DNA of 55,889 nt from an uncultured Clostridia bacterium. GTDB lineage: Bacteria > Bacillota > Clostridia > Lachnospirales > CAG-274. This document shows, one piece after another, positions 36,399 through 47,030 of the stretch. The first letter of the stretch is position 1. Each line of letters starts with the position of its first letter. The DNA lies in NCBI GenBank assembly GCA_944383305.1, contig CALWOZ010000015.1, positions 1-55,889 of the forward strand. The letters are read 5' to 3'. The notes below the pieces were generated by a model. That model was not told where the DNA came from. It made no database searches and saw only the letters and a list, made by a program, of their open reading frames with translations. Both the position numbers and the translations under genes were made by a program.

Positions 36399-38249
36399 TT
36401 ATATAGATAAATTATATTTGTTCATCCAGTAGTTTATTTGTATAAAATATGCCATAAGTTGTGGACCAGACATTAATTGACCAAACCAAGGTTTACCATA
36501 ATCAGCAGGTGTTTTCATAAATTCTATTACTTTATCTTTATCTATTAAATTATTAATAGGTGAGTTATTATTATTTATTATAGAGGTTAGTTCGTTTATT
36601 AATAGTTTTTCATAGTTAGGATTATATGTTTTAGGATATGGACTTTTTTTACGATTTAAAAGCTTGTTAGGCAATAAATCTTTTGTAGCTTCTCTAAGAA
36701 GACTTTTTTCTATATTATTTTTATATTTCATATTCCAAGGAACATTCCAAAGATATTCTATTATTCTATGGTCGGCAAATGGTACTCTAGCCTCTAATCC
36801 ATTATACATACTCATTCTATCCATTCTCTCTAATAGTGTAGCCATAAACCATTTTATGTTTAAATATGCTATTTCACGTCTTTTACATTCTTCTTTTGTT
36901 TCTCCATCTAAATAAGGTGTATTTTTTATAGATTCTTCATAATTTTTTAAAGAATATTCAGATAAATTTAATTTAGTTTTTAAGTCATTAGTTAAAAATA
37001 GTTCTCTAGTGTCTATGTTTTTAGACCAAGGAAATGTTGTAGAGTTTAATAAGTCTTCTCTATAAAACCAAGGATAACCGCCAAATATTTCATCAGCACA
37101 TTCACCTGTTAAAGCAACTTTATTATGCTTTGACACTAATGAGCAAAAATATAACATAGAAGCATCTACGTCAGCCATACCCGGTAAGTCTTTAGAGTCT
37201 ACTGCTTTATATAATAAGTCTATAAGTTCTTCTTCATTACATTCTAAATAATTATGATTTAAGTCATAATGCTCTAACATAATATCTACATAAGGTTTAT
37301 CTCTTTCTGGTTGAAAACTATTTGACTTAAAATATATGTCATTTTCTTTAAAGTCAAATGAAAAAGTATTTAATTTTTTACCTAGTTTGTTTAAATAATT
37401 TGAAGACACAGCAGTAACTATACTAGAATCTATCCCACCAGATAAAAATGTACATATTTCCACGTCAGATACTAATTGCTTTTCAATAGAATCCCTTACT
37501 AAATATGACACCTTTTCTACTGTTTCGTCATAGTTATCTTTATGATAATCACTTTTTAGCTCCCAATATTGTATTTCTTTAAACCCATAACTATTAAAAA
37601 TAGCAAAATGTCCTGGTTTTATTTCATATAAATTTTTAAAGACCCCCTTACCAGCTATTCTTGCAGGACCTATACCTAATATTTGTTTTAAGCTATCTAT
37701 ATCTATTTCTGGCTTTATATTAGGATACTTAAATATTGCTTTTGGTTCTGAGCCAAATATTAATGTATTATTATTTATTGTATAAAATAAAGGTTTAATA
37801 CCAACTCTATCTCTAAATAAATATAGTGTTTTATTTTGAGTATCATATATAGAAAATGCAAAAATACCATTTAAATAGTCTACACATTTTTCTTTATATT
37901 CTATAAACATATATAAAATAACTTCTGTATCTGTGGTAGTAGAAAATTTATAACCTTTATTTATTAAATCTTTTTTTAAATCATCTGTATTATATATTTC
38001 TCCATTATATACTATAATGTATTTATTGTTGTTTATAGTTTTAATCATTGGTTGAGTGCCATTTTCTGTTAAATCTCTAATAGATAGTCTTGCATGTGAC
38101 GCTCCAAAGTTTTCATCTAAATAAACACCATGTGCATCATTGCCTCTTCTTCTTAGGGCTTTTCTCATATTATCTAAAGTTTCTTTAAAAAATATTTCAT
38201 TATTTAAAAAGTTTTCATTAAAATTAACAAATCCTGCTATTCCACACAT
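36399..38249 (-). CDS. asnB: Asparagine synthase (glutamine-hydrolysing)
   Basis: 616 residues from the ATG at 38249, chosen because the mature protein must begin MCGIAGF with catalytic Cys2; GGAGA stands before it. N-terminal Ntn glutaminase domain (about 1-200), then the synthetase domain with the PP-loop SGGIDSS (about 257). Makes asparagine from aspartate, ATP and glutamine. Divergent from nrdD, convergent with the amidohydrolase gene. Confidence 0.95.
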   Translation of the reverse strand: MCGIAGFVNFNENFLNNEIFFKETLDNMRKALRRRGNDAHGVYLDENFGASHARLSIRDLTENGTQPMIKTINNNKYIIVYNGEIYNTDDLKKDLINKGYKFSTTTDTEVILYMFIEYKEKCVDYLNGIFAFSIYDTQNKTLYLFRDRVGIKPLFYTINNNTLIFGSEPKAIFKYPNIKPEIDIDSLKQILGIGPARIAGKGVFKNLYEIKPGHFAIFNSYGFKEIQYWELKSDYHKDNYDETVEKVSYLVRDSIEKQLVSDVEICTFLSGGIDSSIVTAVSSNYLNKLGKKLNTFSFDFKENDIYFKSNSFQPERDKPYVDIMLEHYDLNHNYLECNEEELIDLLYKAVDSKDLPGMADVDASMLYFCSLVSKHNKVALTGECADEIFGGYPWFYREDLLNSTTFPWSKNIDTRELFLTNDLKTKLNLSEYSLKNYEESIKNTPYLDGETKEECKRREIAYLNIKWFMATLLERMDRMSMYNGLEARVPFADHRIIEYLWNVPWNMKYKNNIEKSLLREATKDLLPNKLLNRKKSPYPKTYNPNYEKLLINELTSIINNNNSPINNLIDKDKVIEFMKTPADYGKPWFGQLMSGPQLMAYFIQINYWMNKYNLSI

Positions 38250-38578
38250 AGTAAATCTCCTTAAATATTTATATATTATATTATTCAAAATAAATAAGTA
38301 TTATTATTAATATTTTTTATTATGTTTAACTATAAAAATATTATTGATATTATTATACCATATTAAGTTATTATTTATATAATTTGTGATAAAATTATAC
38401 AAATAATAATAAACAAAATATTAAAATAATATAAAAAGTTAAAATTAATGTAGAAAATATTAAAAATTATTGTTATAATAACATCTTGACTAAAACTAGA
38501 ACTTGTGTATAATTAATATTACAATAACTATATATGGTAAAACATTTATTATATATAAATATTTTAGGAGGGGTCAAA
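38250..38578. other. Divergent promoter region asnB / nrdD
   Basis: AT-rich. On the minus strand an extended -10 box TGGTATAAT (TATAAT at 38352-38357) could serve asnB. On the plus strand the nrdD promoter is at 38486-38513. No NrdR box recognised. Confidence 0.45.
38486..38513 (+). promoter_or_regulatory. Predicted promoter of nrdD-nrdG-dut
   Basis: TTGACT (38486-38491), 16 bp, TATAAT (38508-38513). Confidence 0.7.
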
Positions 38579-40729
38579 TTGGTAAAAGTTATAAAAAAGG
38601 ATGGTACGTTAGAAGAGTTTGATAATAATAAAATCATAAGTGCTATAACTAAATCAGCAAATAGAGTAATGTATCGTTTTGAAAAAAGTGATTATGAAAA
38701 TATATGCAGCATAATAAAAAGTGAAATAGATAAAAAAGGATTTAAAGAAATACCTATTCAAGTAATGCATAATCTTGTAGAAAGTGCATTAGAAACTATA
38801 AATCCTAAGGTTGCAAAAAGCTATAAAGATTATAGAAACTATAAACAGGATTTTGTACATATGCTAGACGATGTTTACCAAAAGGCTCAATCTATAATGT
38901 ATATAGGTGATAAGGAAAATAGTAATACGGATAGTGCACTAGTAGCCACTAAAAGAAGTCTTATTTATAATCAGTTAAATAAAGAACTTTATAAAAAATT
39001 TTTCCTTACCACTGAAGAAAAACAAGCTTGTAACGATGGATATATATATATTCACGATATGACAGCAAGAAGAGACACTATAAATTGTTGTCTATTTGAT
39101 ATGCAAAAAGTGTTAGAAGGTGGATTTGAAATGGGCAACCTTTGGTATAACGAACCAAAAACTTTATCTGTTGCCTTTGATGTAATAGGAGATATTATTT
39201 TATCTACTGCATCTCAACAATATGGTGGATTTACTGTCCCTGAAATAGATAAAATATTAGAAAAATATGCCAATAAAAGCTATATTAAATATGTTAATGA
39301 AATAAAAGAGTATGTATCATTTATAAAAGGTGAAAATTTATCTAATGAAGATATGAATTTTATAGAGCAAAAGGCATTAAAAAAATTAGAACGTGATTTT
39401 GAACAAGGTTTTCAAGGATTGGAGTATAAACTAAACTCTGTCGGTTCTTCTAGAGGAGATTATCCTTTTGTTACCTTTACAATAGGACTTGGTAAAACAA
39501 AATTTGCAAAAATGGCAAGTAAATGTATACTTAGAGTACATAAAGGTGGACAAGGGAAAGAGGGGAATAAAAAACCTGTTCTTTTCCCTAAAATTGTATT
39601 TTTATATGATGAAAACTTACACGGAGATGGCAAAGAATTAGAAGATATTTTTGAGGAAGCAATAGATTGTTCTAAAAAAACTATGTATCCTGATTATTTA
39701 AGTTTAACTGGAGATAGTTATGTAGCTAATGCCTATAAAAAATATAACACAGTAATATCTCCTATGGGGTGTAGAGCATTTTTAAGCTTATGGTTTGAAA
39801 AAGGTGGAATGAATCCATTAGATGAAAATGATAAAGCAGTATCCGTTGGAAGATTTAACATAGGAGCAGTTTCTTTACATTTACCTATGATATATGCAAA
39901 AGCAAAAGCTGAAAGTAAACCTTTTTATGAAGTTTTAGATTATTATTTAGAAATGATTAGAAAAATTCATTTAAAAACTTTAGATTATTTAGGTGAGATG
40001 AAGGCTTCTACTAATCCTATTGCATATTGTGAAGGAGGATTTTATGGTGGAAACTTAAAGCCATCTGACAAGATAAAACCTCTTTTAAAATCTGCAACAG
40101 CCAGCTTTGGTATAACTGCTTTAAACGAATTACAACAACTTCATAATAAAAAATCACTTTTTGAAGATGGAGAGTTTGTCATAGAAGTTATGGAGTATAT
40201 TAATAAAAAAATAGATGAATTTAAAAAAGAGGATAATGTTTTATATGCAATATATGGAACACCTGCTGAAAGTTTATGTGGTTTACAAGTTAAACAATTT
40301 AGAAAAAAATTTGGCATTATAGAAAATGTGTCAGATAGAGAATATGTAAGTAATTCTTTTCACGCTCACGTTAGTGAAAATATTACACCAATACAAAAGC
40401 AAGATACAGAAAAGCGTTTTTGGAATTTATTAAATGGTGGTAAAATACAATATGTTAAATATCCAATAGAATATAATAAAGAAGCTATTAAAACATTAGT
40501 AAAAAGAGCTATGGACCTAGGTTTTTATGAAGGTGTAAATCTTAGTTTATCATATTGTGACAAATGTGGTCATAGTCAACTTAATATGGACATTTGTCCA
40601 AAATGTGGTAGTGATAATTTAACTAAAATAGACCGTATGAACGGATATTTAAGCTACTCTAGAGTAAATGGAGACACTAGATTAAATGAAGCTAAAATGT
40701 GTGAAATAAAAGACAGAGTAAGTATGTAA
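38579..40729 (+). CDS. nrdD: Anaerobic (class III) ribonucleoside-triphosphate reductase
   Basis: 716 residues from the TTG at 38579, chosen because AGGAGG lies 7 nt before it; an ATG 45 bp upstream has no ribosome-binding site. N-terminal ATP-cone (VKVIKKDGTLEEFDNNKI, about 1-90), catalytic barrel, C-terminal zinc site CDKCGHS...CPKCGSDN (about 660-682) and the glycyl-radical loop near MNGYLSYSR (about 690). Makes deoxyribonucleotides without oxygen, activated by NrdG encoded 10 bp downstream. Confidence 0.96.
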   Translation: MVKVIKKDGTLEEFDNNKIISAITKSANRVMYRFEKSDYENICSIIKSEIDKKGFKEIPIQVMHNLVESALETINPKVAKSYKDYRNYKQDFVHMLDDVYQKAQSIMYIGDKENSNTDSALVATKRSLIYNQLNKELYKKFFLTTEEKQACNDGYIYIHDMTARRDTINCCLFDMQKVLEGGFEMGNLWYNEPKTLSVAFDVIGDIILSTASQQYGGFTVPEIDKILEKYANKSYIKYVNEIKEYVSFIKGENLSNEDMNFIEQKALKKLERDFEQGFQGLEYKLNSVGSSRGDYPFVTFTIGLGKTKFAKMASKCILRVHKGGQGKEGNKKPVLFPKIVFLYDENLHGDGKELEDIFEEAIDCSKKTMYPDYLSLTGDSYVANAYKKYNTVISPMGCRAFLSLWFEKGGMNPLDENDKAVSVGRFNIGAVSLHLPMIYAKAKAESKPFYEVLDYYLEMIRKIHLKTLDYLGEMKASTNPIAYCEGGFYGGNLKPSDKIKPLLKSATASFGITALNELQQLHNKKSLFEDGEFVIEVMEYINKKIDEFKKEDNVLYAIYGTPAESLCGLQVKQFRKKFGIIENVSDREYVSNSFHAHVSENITPIQKQDTEKRFWNLLNGGKIQYVKYPIEYNKEAIKTLVKRAMDLGFYEGVNLSLSYCDKCGHSQLNMDICPKCGSDNLTKIDRMNGYLSYSRVNGDTRLNEAKMCEIKDRVSM

Positions 40730-40739
40730 GAGGTAAAAA

Positions 40740-41228
40740 ATGAGATATCATAATATTACACATGATGATATGTTAAATGGTGATGGACTTAGAGTTGTTT
40801 TATGGGTATCTGGTTGTGAACACAAATGTTATAACTGTCATAATAAAATAACGTGGGATATAAATAATGGCTTAATATTTGATGATAATGCAAAAGAAGA
40901 AATATTTAGCCAATTAGAAAAAGATTATATAAAAGGAATAACATTTAGTGGTGGAGACCCATTGCATAAACAAAATAGAACGGAAGTATTTAACCTTGTT
41001 AAAGAAATTAAAACTAAGTTTCCTAAAAAGGACATTTGGCTATATACAGGATATACTTGGGAAGAAATAAATGATTTAGACATTATTGACTATATAGATG
41101 TATTAGTCGATGGAAAATATATAGAAGAACTATCAAATCCAGAATTAGAATGGAGAGGTTCTTCTAATCAAAGAGTTATAGATGTTAAGAAAACTTTGAT
41201 AGAAGATAAAGTAATAAGTTATTGTTAG
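40740..41228 (+). CDS. nrdG: Anaerobic ribonucleotide reductase activating protein (radical SAM)
   Basis: 162 residues. Radical-SAM cysteines CEHKCYNC (CxxxCxxC, about 26-33), GGDP motif (about 72). Generates the glycyl radical in NrdD using a [4Fe-4S] cluster and S-adenosylmethionine. AGAGG precedes the ATG; same operon as nrdD and dut. Confidence 0.95.
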   Translation: MRYHNITHDDMLNGDGLRVVLWVSGCEHKCYNCHNKITWDINNGLIFDDNAKEEIFSQLEKDYIKGITFSGGDPLHKQNRTEVFNLVKEIKTKFPKKDIWLYTGYTWEEINDLDIIDYIDVLVDGKYIEELSNPELEWRGSSNQRVIDVKKTLIEDKVISYC

Positions 41229-41237
41229 GAGATAAAA

Positions 41238-41750
41238 ATGGATAAAATTTATTTTGCAAAAATTAAAGAAGATGCTATAATACCAACAAGAGAAGAACAT
41301 AATGCTGGACTTGATATATATCCTTGTTTTGATGAAGAATATATGATAATAGAACCAGGGGAGACAAAGCTTGTCCCTACTGGTATAGCTAGTGCAATTC
41401 CTATTGATTATTACATACAAATACACGAAAGAGGCTCTAGCGGGAGCAAGGGTATAAAATATAGTGCTGGTGTTATAGACTCTAGTTATAGAGGTGAATG
41501 GTTTTTAGCCACAACAAATGTAAACAAAAAACCAGTATTAATAACTAAAAAAGATATTGATAGTTTAGATGATACTATTAAACAAATTATTAAAAATGCT
41601 TATATTATATATCCATATAAAAAAGCTCTTTTTCAAGGTGTTGTACATTCTGTGCATAATAAATTAGAACGATGTGAAATATCTTATGATGATATTTTAA
41701 AAATACCATCTAAAAGAGGAGACGGAAAACTTGGGAGTAGTGGTAAATAA
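41238..41750 (+). CDS. dut: dUTPase-family nucleotide hydrolase
   Basis: 170 residues. Motifs NAGLDIYP (about 23-30), RGSSGSKGIKYSAGVIDSSYRGEW (about 65-88 region, the dUTPase motifs 2 and 3) and C-terminal KRGDGKLGSSGK (about 158-169, the nucleotide-covering P-loop-like motif). Hydrolyses dUTP to dUMP. Longer than a standard trimeric dUTPase by an insert at about 100-130. Placement after nrdDG links it to dNTP supply. Confidence 0.88.
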   Translation: MDKIYFAKIKEDAIIPTREEHNAGLDIYPCFDEEYMIIEPGETKLVPTGIASAIPIDYYIQIHERGSSGSKGIKYSAGVIDSSYRGEWFLATTNVNKKPVLITKKDIDSLDDTIKQIIKNAYIIYPYKKALFQGVVHSVHNKLERCEISYDDILKIPSKRGDGKLGSSGK

Positions 41751-41836
41751 TCAAATAAATAGTATTTGATATGTATGTACTTTTAGTATTTAATTAAAAA
41801 ATTTTTAAAATTTTACAAATAAATATTAAAATATCC

Positions 41837-41865
41837 TTGACAAATTGCTTTTTAACAGTTATAAA
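41837..41865 (+). promoter_or_regulatory. Predicted strong promoter of hup
   Basis: TTGACA (41837-41842), 17 bp, TATAAA (41860-41865), one mismatch from consensus; expected for an abundant protein. Confidence 0.8.
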
Positions 41866-41928
41866 TAGATAAGGGTACATTTTATGTATTAACTATATTT
41901 ATTACAATCATTGAGGAGGATTGTCACT

Positions 41929-42207
41929 ATGAACAAATCAGAATTAGTTACAGCTATCGCTGAAAAGTCAGAATTAACAAAAAAAGATGCTGAAAAAGCT
42001 TTAAAAGCTTTTGAAGAAGTAGTTACAGAAGAACTTTCAAAAAAAGGTGAAATTAGATTAGTTGGATTTGGCACTTTCGACGTTATAGAAAGAGCAGAAC
42101 ATATGGGTAGAAATCCTCAAACTAAAGAACCAATGAAAATTCCTGCTTCTACTGCTCCTAGATTTAAAGCTGGAAAAGCATTAAAAGATGCTGTTAATAA
42201 AAAATAG
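41929..42207 (+). CDS. hup: DNA-binding protein HU
   Basis: 92 residues from the ATG at 41929 with GAGGAGG before it (a TTG 18 bp upstream is inside the ribosome-binding region). MNKSELVTAIAEKSELTKKDAE start, GFGTFDV, and the DNA-embracing arm HMGRNPQTKEPMKIPA are diagnostic. Bends and compacts DNA; can also assist site-specific recombinases. Single-gene transcript with its own promoter and terminator. Confidence 0.96.
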   Translation: MNKSELVTAIAEKSELTKKDAEKALKAFEEVVTEELSKKGEIRLVGFGTFDVIERAEHMGRNPQTKEPMKIPASTAPRFKAGKALKDAVNKK

Positions 42208-42232
42208 TGAAAAAATAGTGTTATTTAATTTT

Positions 42233-42256
42233 AATCTCTCTTTTTAAAGAGAGATT
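42233..42256 (+). terminator. Terminator after hup
   Basis: AATCTCTCTTT (42233-42243), TT loop, AAAGAGAGATT (42246-42256), then TTATTATTAT. Confidence 0.85.
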
Positions 42257-42314
42257 TTATTATTATAATTATTATATAATAAAAATACATTATAAATAAT
42301 AGAAAGGTAAGTTT

Positions 42315-42554
42315 ATGCGATTAGATAAATATTTAAAAGTTGCTAGAATAATAAAAAGAAGGACTATCGCTAATGAAGCTTGTGACGCTGGTAGAGTATT
42401 AGTTAATGACAAAATGGCTAAAGCTTCTTTAGATGTTAAAATAGGAGATATTATACAAATAAACTTAGGCAATAAACCAATTAAAATTAAAGTTTTAGCT
42501 GTTAAAGAGGTAATTAAAAAAGAGGAAGCCACGTCTTTATATGAAAACTTATAA
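42315..42554 (+). CDS. rqcP: S4-domain RNA-binding protein RqcP (YabO)
   Basis: 79 residues, a single S4 domain (MRLDKYLKVARIIKRRTIANEACDAGRVLVN). The position after hup is conserved in clostridia. RqcP binds the obstructed 50S subunit and helps RqcH add alanine tails in ribosome quality control. The usual yabP/yabQ neighbours do not follow here. Confidence 0.88.
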   Translation: MRLDKYLKVARIIKRRTIANEACDAGRVLVNDKMAKASLDVKIGDIIQINLGNKPIKIKVLAVKEVIKKEEATSLYENL

Positions 42555-43194
42555 AATAAATTTAGTTATCACCAAAAAATTGACTTATTTGTAAATTTTA
42601 TGTATAATATAATAAAATATTTATAAAAGTTGGTGATAAAATAAAAATTTAGATATACGTATAGGTGAAATTGTATTAAAAATATTTTAAATAAAGATAT
42701 AAATAATTAAAATATGTTTTACTATAAACTTAAAAGTTTAAAAATACAAAATAAATATTAAAAAGTAAGTTCCCTTTTAATATTATATCTATTAACTATA
42801 TAATTATGTAGATTATTATTTAATAGTAGTTATATAAAAATGTACAACCAATTACTTTAATATATTTTAGTAATAGCTAATTTTAGTTTAATAAATGTAT
42901 ATCTACTTTTATACTCTTTATCAAAATATACCAAGTAATAAAGTTAAGTAAAATATATAATTTTACGCAGTTATAAATATAATTATAAATAATATAAAAA
43001 TATTATACTATAAAATAAATATTTATAAAAACTTATATATAATGTATATTCATCTATGTAGATAAACTATTTAAGGGGTATTTGAATTAAAACATAATAA
43101 TTAAACAAAGTATAGTTGAAGCAACAAAAAATACCATAATAAAGGATAAATTATTAACCAGCCTTAACAATTAACAACTTTAAGGAGAGATTAG
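42555..43194. other. Long intergenic region
   Basis: 640 bp, very AT-rich, no convincing reading frame or structured RNA recognised. A ribosome-binding site (AAGGAGAG) stands right before the next gene. It is a candidate for a c-di-GMP riboswitch in front of a GGDEF/EAL gene, but I could not find the conserved core. Confidence 0.4.
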
Positions 43195-46100
43195 ATGGAG
43201 AAAAATAAAGATAATAAACATTTTAGTTGGATTAATTTTATAGATATACTAGACAGTAGTAAAATTGGATTATGGAGTATTGAAATAGATAATAATACTG
43301 GAATAAATAGAATGTATTGTAGTGATACAATGATAAGTTTACTTGATGCTGAAGATTATTTTTCTCCTGAAAAATATTTTGAATTTTGGTATTCAAGAAT
43401 ACATAAGGGATATTATTCATATGTAGAAAAGGCTATTGAAAAGCTTTGTACTACTAATCAAGCAGTAGAAATTCAATATCCTTGGAGACACCCTAAATTA
43501 GGAGATATAATAGTAAGATGTTCTGGAAAACTTATTAGTGCTGATAATGGTGTTATTACTATAAAAGGATACCATCAAAATATTAATGATTTACATCAAA
43601 TGAAAGTTGTCCTTTCTAAAACAGAAAATGAAATATTTGAATGGTATCAAGATAGTAAAACTGCATATGTACATACACATTATAGTCAACTATACAAAGA
43701 TGAAGCTAACGTAGAAAACTTCCCTGAAGTTTGGATAGAAAATGGCAATGTTCAAGAGTTTTTTAAAGATGTATATTTAGATACTTTTAATAGAATAAAT
43801 AACGGAAGTAAAAAAGCTGTATGTGAGCTTAAAATGAAAAATAAAAGTGGAGAATATACTTGGTTTAGAATGACTCTTTCTAAAGAAGAAGTTCATTCAG
43901 ATTTATCAAATGTTGTTATTGGTACTCTTGAAAATATAAATACATTAAAAGAAATGGAAATAGCCTATGTTATAGAAACTAGATTTCATAAAGCTATTTT
44001 AAAAGAAATGATGGCTTATGGAAAAGCTAACATTACAAATAATAAGTTTTTATCTACTGGTGGTTTATGGAGTGTTTATAACAATATTTTAGATGAACTT
44101 ACAATATCTGAAATAATGGAAAGAAATGTTTTTAAAGTTATACACCCGGATGATAGAAAAAAATATTTAGAAGTATTAAACTATAAAAATTTATTAGAAA
44201 GTTATAAAAAGGGGATTAATATTGTTAAATTTGAATTTAGAAGAATTATTTCTAAAGATACAATAAAATGGATGGAACTTACAATAAGTCTTTTTCAAGA
44301 ACCATATAAAAAAGATATACTTGCATTTTTATATTTTAGAGATATAGATAATAAAAAAAGAGAAGAGCTTATATTAAAACACAAATCAAACACAGATGAT
44401 TTAACCGAATTATTTAATAAAACATATTTTAGTGATGAGGTAAGTAAAATAATTGAAAATTCAAATAATCAACAAGATTTTTGTATGCTTTTATTAAATA
44501 TTGATGATTTTAAAAACATAAATAATCATCACTCTAATATATTAGGTGATGAAGCATTAAAATATATAGGTAATTTACTAAAATATATTTTTGAAGAAAA
44601 TTCAATTATATCTAGATTTTCTGGAGATGAGTTTGCTGTATTTATCCAAAATGTTAATAAAGAGGATATTGAAAATAAAATCTCTGAATTTTATTTAAGG
44701 CTTAATGAATTTCCAAAAACTAAAATCTCTTGTAGCATTGGTTGTTGTATATCTAATAGTAAAAATTATATTGACTTATACAGTGCTTGTGACAAGGCAT
44801 TATATACAATAAAAAAAGAACATAAAAAAAATTCTATTTGTTGGGCAGATTGTTTAGATAAAATTGAAGATAATCTAATTATTGACACTCCATTAAAAAT
44901 AAATAATGTAAAAAATAAAACTACTATAAATAATTATACAAATATAGATGATCTTATGTCAAATGAAGGTGATATAGCATATGTTATAGATACTTTTGAC
45001 TATAAAATTATTGATGGTAATGAATCATTTTTTAAAACATTAAATAAAACTAAAGAAGAATGTATTGGTGTAGAATGCTATAAATTATTACATAACAGAA
45101 ACAAACCTTGTAACTTATGTAAAAGCATTTTTTGGAATTATAATGACTTTTTTGTCTGGAACCAATATAACAAAGTGTTAAAACAAGATTTTTTATTAAA
45201 AAATAAATTAGTTACTTTTAATAATAAAAAATGTATGTTTACATTAGCTACACGTATTTCATTTATTGAAGATACCAACATTAATGAAGATGTAAATAGA
45301 GCTATGTTATCTACTATATTACAATTATCTAAAAAATATAGTCATGATGAAAATATTAATTTTATATTAGAAATGATGTGTTCATTTTATAAGTCAGAAT
45401 TTGGATTTATTTTTGAATTATCTAAAGATAGTTCTATTATAACATATCCTTTCTTAAATAACATACAAAGTTCAGAGTTAAAAGATAGGTTAGAAGATAT
45501 TATATTAAATGAATTAGTACCTTCACCTATTAATAATATCCAATACTTAAATGGAGAACAAGATGCTATATCTATATCTTATAATTTATATACTCTTATG
45601 ATAAAGTATCGTTTATCCAATATGATTATAGTACCAGTGCTTAATAATACTGAACATATGGCATACTCTATATTTATAAATAATCATATAATGGATGATA
45701 ATGAACACTATGATAGTTTAGATCAATATTCTTCAAATATGGCTTACTTTGTAAGAGAAGAAATAATTAAAAAGAATTTAAAATCTGAATTAAATTTAGA
45801 AAAGAATTATGATACATTAACTGGTGTATTAAATAGAAATGCTTATAGAAAATATGAAAAAGCTTATGATTCAGATAGTATACATAATATTGGTGTATTA
45901 TGCTTAGCATTAAATGAATTAAATAATATTAATCATACAGCTGGTATATTAGCAGGAGACCAAATATTATTAAATTTAGCAGATATATTAAAAACTCAAT
46001 TTTATCATAAACCTATATTTAGATTAAATGGTAACGAATTTTTAGTAATAATGAAAAATATAAACTATGAACTATTTTTACAAGAAATAGACATATTAAT

Positions 46101-47025
46101 TAAATCATTAGAAAAGATAGGGCTATCTATGACTTATGGTAAGGCTTGGAGTAGTGATGAAAAAGAATTAAATCATCTTGTTAATTCTGCTATATATTTA
46201 AGAAAAATGGAAAATCAAAAAAATAAACAGTTGATTAGCTCTAATAATATGTACAAAAGAAACACTTTAATGTCTGAATTAATGCTTGCCATAGAATCTA
46301 AAGAATATGAAATATTTTTACAACCTAAAATATCTCTTGAAAGTAATAAGTTATCTGGTGCTGAAGCTCTTATAAGAAAGAGAAATCCAGAAGGTGGATA
46401 TATACCTCCAGATAAATTTATACCTATATTAGAGCATCATTATTTAATACAATATATAGACTTGTTTGTTTTTGAAGAAGTATTTAAACTATTAGAATCT
46501 TGGCAAAAACAAGGCAAAGAACTTATACCTATATCTTTAAATTTCTCTAGAAGAACATTATTAGAAGATGACATTATACGAATGGTTTTAGACATAAAAA
46601 ATAAATACAATATAGACCCTAAATATGTTGAAATAGAAGTTACAGAAAGTATAGGAGATTTAGAAAAACAAGCTATATGTACTGTATTAAAAGGAATAGA
46701 AAGTATGGGAATAAGTATTCTCTTAGATGATTTTGGTGTTAAATATAGTAATTTAACAATTTTATCTGATATTAGTTTTGATGGATTAAAATTAGATAAA
46801 AGTATGGTTAAAAATTTAGGAGAAAATACTACAAATGAAGTTATAATGAAAAATATAATTTGTATGTGTAAAGACTTAAACATAAAAACTATTGCTGAAG
46901 GTGTTGAAACTAATGAGCAAGAAAGTATTTTACGCTCTATGAATTGTGATATGGTTCAAGGATATTTATATTCTAAACCATTACCAGTTAGTGAATTTTT
47001 AGAAAAATATTATATAGAAAAATAA
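43195..47025 (+). CDS. Multi-domain c-di-GMP protein: PAS, GGDEF, PAS, GAF, degenerate GGDEF, EAL
   Basis: 1276 residues, no transmembrane segment or signal peptide, so a soluble protein. Order: PAS-like sensors (about 1-390); GGDEF domain with SGDEF (about 476-480), probably active since the last four positions are kept; a second PAS with a cysteine set (CYKLLHNRNKPCNLC, about 630-645); a GAF-like region (about 700-860); a second GGDEF-like domain with NGNEF (about 944-948), probably catalytically dead; and an EAL domain with AEALIR (about 1055), EVTES, DDFG (about 1177), KLDK and AEGVET (about 1233), all residues for phosphodiesterase activity present. It may synthesise and degrade c-di-GMP under different signals, or act mainly as a phosphodiesterase. 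Confidence 0.9.
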   Translation: MEKNKDNKHFSWINFIDILDSSKIGLWSIEIDNNTGINRMYCSDTMISLLDAEDYFSPEKYFEFWYSRIHKGYYSYVEKAIEKLCTTNQAVEIQYPWRHPKLGDIIVRCSGKLISADNGVITIKGYHQNINDLHQMKVVLSKTENEIFEWYQDSKTAYVHTHYSQLYKDEANVENFPEVWIENGNVQEFFKDVYLDTFNRINNGSKKAVCELKMKNKSGEYTWFRMTLSKEEVHSDLSNVVIGTLENINTLKEMEIAYVIETRFHKAILKEMMAYGKANITNNKFLSTGGLWSVYNNILDELTISEIMERNVFKVIHPDDRKKYLEVLNYKNLLESYKKGINIVKFEFRRIISKDTIKWMELTISLFQEPYKKDILAFLYFRDIDNKKREELILKHKSNTDDLTELFNKTYFSDEVSKIIENSNNQQDFCMLLLNIDDFKNINNHHSNILGDEALKYIGNLLKYIFEENSIISRFSGDEFAVFIQNVNKEDIENKISEFYLRLNEFPKTKISCSIGCCISNSKNYIDLYSACDKALYTIKKEHKKNSICWADCLDKIEDNLIIDTPLKINNVKNKTTINNYTNIDDLMSNEGDIAYVIDTFDYKIIDGNESFFKTLNKTKEECIGVECYKLLHNRNKPCNLCKSIFWNYNDFFVWNQYNKVLKQDFLLKNKLVTFNNKKCMFTLATRISFIEDTNINEDVNRAMLSTILQLSKKYSHDENINFILEMMCSFYKSEFGFIFELSKDSSIITYPFLNNIQSSELKDRLEDIILNELVPSPINNIQYLNGEQDAISISYNLYTLMIKYRLSNMIIVPVLNNTEHMAYSIFINNHIMDDNEHYDSLDQYSSNMAYFVREEIIKKNLKSELNLEKNYDTLTGVLNRNAYRKYEKAYDSDSIHNIGVLCLALNELNNINHTAGILAGDQILLNLADILKTQFYHKPIFRLNGNEFLVIMKNINYELFLQEIDILIKSLEKIGLSMTYGKAWSSDEKELNHLVNSAIYLRKMENQKNKQLISSNNMYKRNTLMSELMLAIESKEYEIFLQPKISLESNKLSGAEALIRKRNPEGGYIPPDKFIPILEHHYLIQYIDLFVFEEVFKLLESWQKQGKELIPISLNFSRRTLLEDDIIRMVLDIKNKYNIDPKYVEIEVTESIGDLEKQAICTVLKGIESMGISILLDDFGVKYSNLTILSDISFDGLKLDKSMVKNLGENTTNEVIMKNIICMCKDLNIKTIAEGVETNEQESILRSMNCDMVQGYLYSKPLPVSEFLEKYYIEK

Positions 47026-47030
47026 AATTT

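Noticed and set aside
42555..43194. Hidden small genes yabP/yabQ after rqcP
   Set aside because: All frames are full of stops and nothing resembles these proteins.
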